DNA from: Comamonadaceae bacterium
GTDB lineage: Bacteria > Pseudomonadota > Gammaproteobacteria > Burkholderiales > Burkholderiaceae
Assembly: GCA_947505995.1 (NCBI GenBank)
Contig: CANNNB010000022.1
Coordinates: 1 to 17,624, forward strand
Direction of reading: 5' to 3'
Length of the DNA: 17,624 bases
Under the pieces are notes generated by a model that saw only the letters and a list, made by a program, of their open reading frames with translations, did not search any database and had not been told where the DNA came from. Shown here piece by piece: positions 16,735-17,624 of this stretch (the first letter of the stretch is position 1; every line of letters begins with the position of its first letter). The translations under genes and the position numbers were made by a program.

Positions 16735-17624
16735 ACGCCAACTCCCTTCCTGGACAGCCTCACATCGCTTACCAAGCCAATAGCCTTTGCATGGAGAACG
16801 TCAAGCTTGCCAATGTCGCAGCCCAATTTGGTACACCGGTTTTTGCTTACTCCAAGGCATCGATGTTATCGGCACTGGCGGCCTACCAACGTGGCTTTGC
16901 TGGCCGCAAAGTACAAATTTGCTATGCCATGAAAGCCAACTCTAATTTGGCAGTGCTGCAGGTCTTTGCCAAAGCCGGATGCGGCTTTGACATTGTGTCG
17001 GGTGGCGAGTTGGCCCGCGTTTTGGCAGCTGGCGGTGCACCCGAGAAAATCATTTTTTCGGGCGTTGGCAAAACACGTGCTGAAATGAAAAAAGCCCTCG
17101 AGCTAGGCATTGCTTGCTTCAATGTGGAAAGCGAAGCAGAACTGGAAGTTCTCAACGAAGTCGCCTTGTCGCTCCACAAAAAAGCACCCGTGAGTTTGCG
17201 CGTCAACCCCAACGTTGACCCCAAGACACACCCCTACATTTCGACCGGTCTCAAAGGCAACAAGTTTGGTGTTGCACATGAAAGTGCTGTTCAAACTTAC
17301 AAGCGCGCAGCTGCCTTGCCAGGCTTGGCCGTCGTGGGCATCGATTGCCATATTGGCTCGCAAATTACAGAGGCCACGCCGTATTTGGACGCCATGGACC
17401 GCATTCTTGATTTGGTGGTCGATATTGAGGCGGCTGGCATTCCCATTCACCACATTGAGTTTGGGGGTGGTTTGGGCATCGACTACAACGGCGATACACC
17501 ACCCGCCGCCGATGCCTTGTGGCAACAACTGTTGGCCAAATTAGATGCGCGTGGTTTTGGCCAGCGGCAACTCATGATTGAACCGGGGCGCTCCTTGGTG
17601 GGCAACGCCGGTGTGTGCCTGTCA
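16731..17624 (+). CDS. lysA: Diaminopimelate decarboxylase, 3' end beyond window
   Basis: Last step of lysine synthesis: decarboxylates meso-diaminopimelate with pyridoxal phosphate. 298 residues are present of about 415-420. Lys68 in CYAMKANSN is the PLP-binding residue. FDIVSGGELARVL, GVGKTRAEM, RVNPNVDPKTHPYISTG, LKGNKFGV, IDCHIGSQI, FGGGLGIDY and MIEPGRSLVGNAG follow in family order. The C-terminal domain with the catalytic Cys is beyond the edge. ATG 16731 overlaps the lptM stop, a common lptM-lysA pair in proteobacteria. No defect in the visible part. Confidence 0.97.
   Translation, partial: MNANSLPGQPHIAYQANSLCMENVKLANVAAQFGTPVFAYSKASMLSALAAYQRGFAGRKVQICYAMKANSNLAVLQVFAKAGCGFDIVSGGELARVLAAGGAPEKIIFSGVGKTRAEMKKALELGIACFNVESEAELEVLNEVALSLHKKAPVSLRVNPNVDPKTHPYISTGLKGNKFGVAHESAVQTYKRAAALPGLAVVGIDCHIGSQITEATPYLDAMDRILDLVVDIEAAGIPIHHIEFGGGLGIDYNGDTPPAADALWQQLLAKLDARGFGQRQLMIEPGRSLVGNAGVCLS

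Overview
The window looks like chromosomal DNA of a betaproteobacterium, probably order Burkholderiales and close to Comamonadaceae, with a moderate GC content by eye. The evidence is gene order and protein style: mrcA divergent from a pilMNOPQ-aroK-aroB-dgt block that leads towards gltB, and cyaY divergent from lptM-lysA. No tRNA, rRNA, CRISPR array or phage gene was found. The genus is not resolved from sequence reading alone.

Layout. 1-3440 (minus) is the N-terminal three quarters of gltB, cut by the left window edge, with a good sigma70-type promoter and ribosome binding site just upstream. 3508-4367 is a small mobile unit: a REP-associated (Y1/HUH) tyrosine transposase gene flanked by a perfect 28-bp inverted repeat, plus a second, degenerate direct copy and a hairpin at its 3' end. 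From 13611 down to 4364 (minus) runs a tightly packed ten-gene unit: pilM-like, pilN-like, a pilO-pilP fusion, pilQ, aroK, aroB, dgt, an MFS transporter, a DUF1415 protein and a Methyltransf_32-type methyltransferase. All junctions overlap by 4-29 nt except pilQ/aroK, which are about 10 nt apart. On the plus strand mrcA (PBP1A, 13775-16141) diverges from pilM; cyaY (minus) converges on it; lptM and the start of lysA (plus, cut by the right edge) diverge from cyaY.

How the genes work together. The minus unit joins the type IV pilus alignment subcomplex and secretin, two shikimate-pathway enzymes, a dNTP triphosphohydrolase and three poorly characterised proteins; co-translation of neighbours is likely from the overlaps. 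mrcA makes peptidoglycan, and lysA makes lysine from meso-diaminopimelate.

Most unusual points. (1) The pilus block is compact and divergent: the PilM-like protein lacks the recognisable N-terminal actin-like ATPase motifs and most of the C-terminal half, PilN lacks a clear INLLP motif, PilO and PilP are one polypeptide, and PilQ has no AMIN domain. (2) The transposase unit sits exactly between the methyltransferase stop codon (which lies inside the inverted repeat) and the gltB promoter, whose -35 box is 5 bp from the other repeat.
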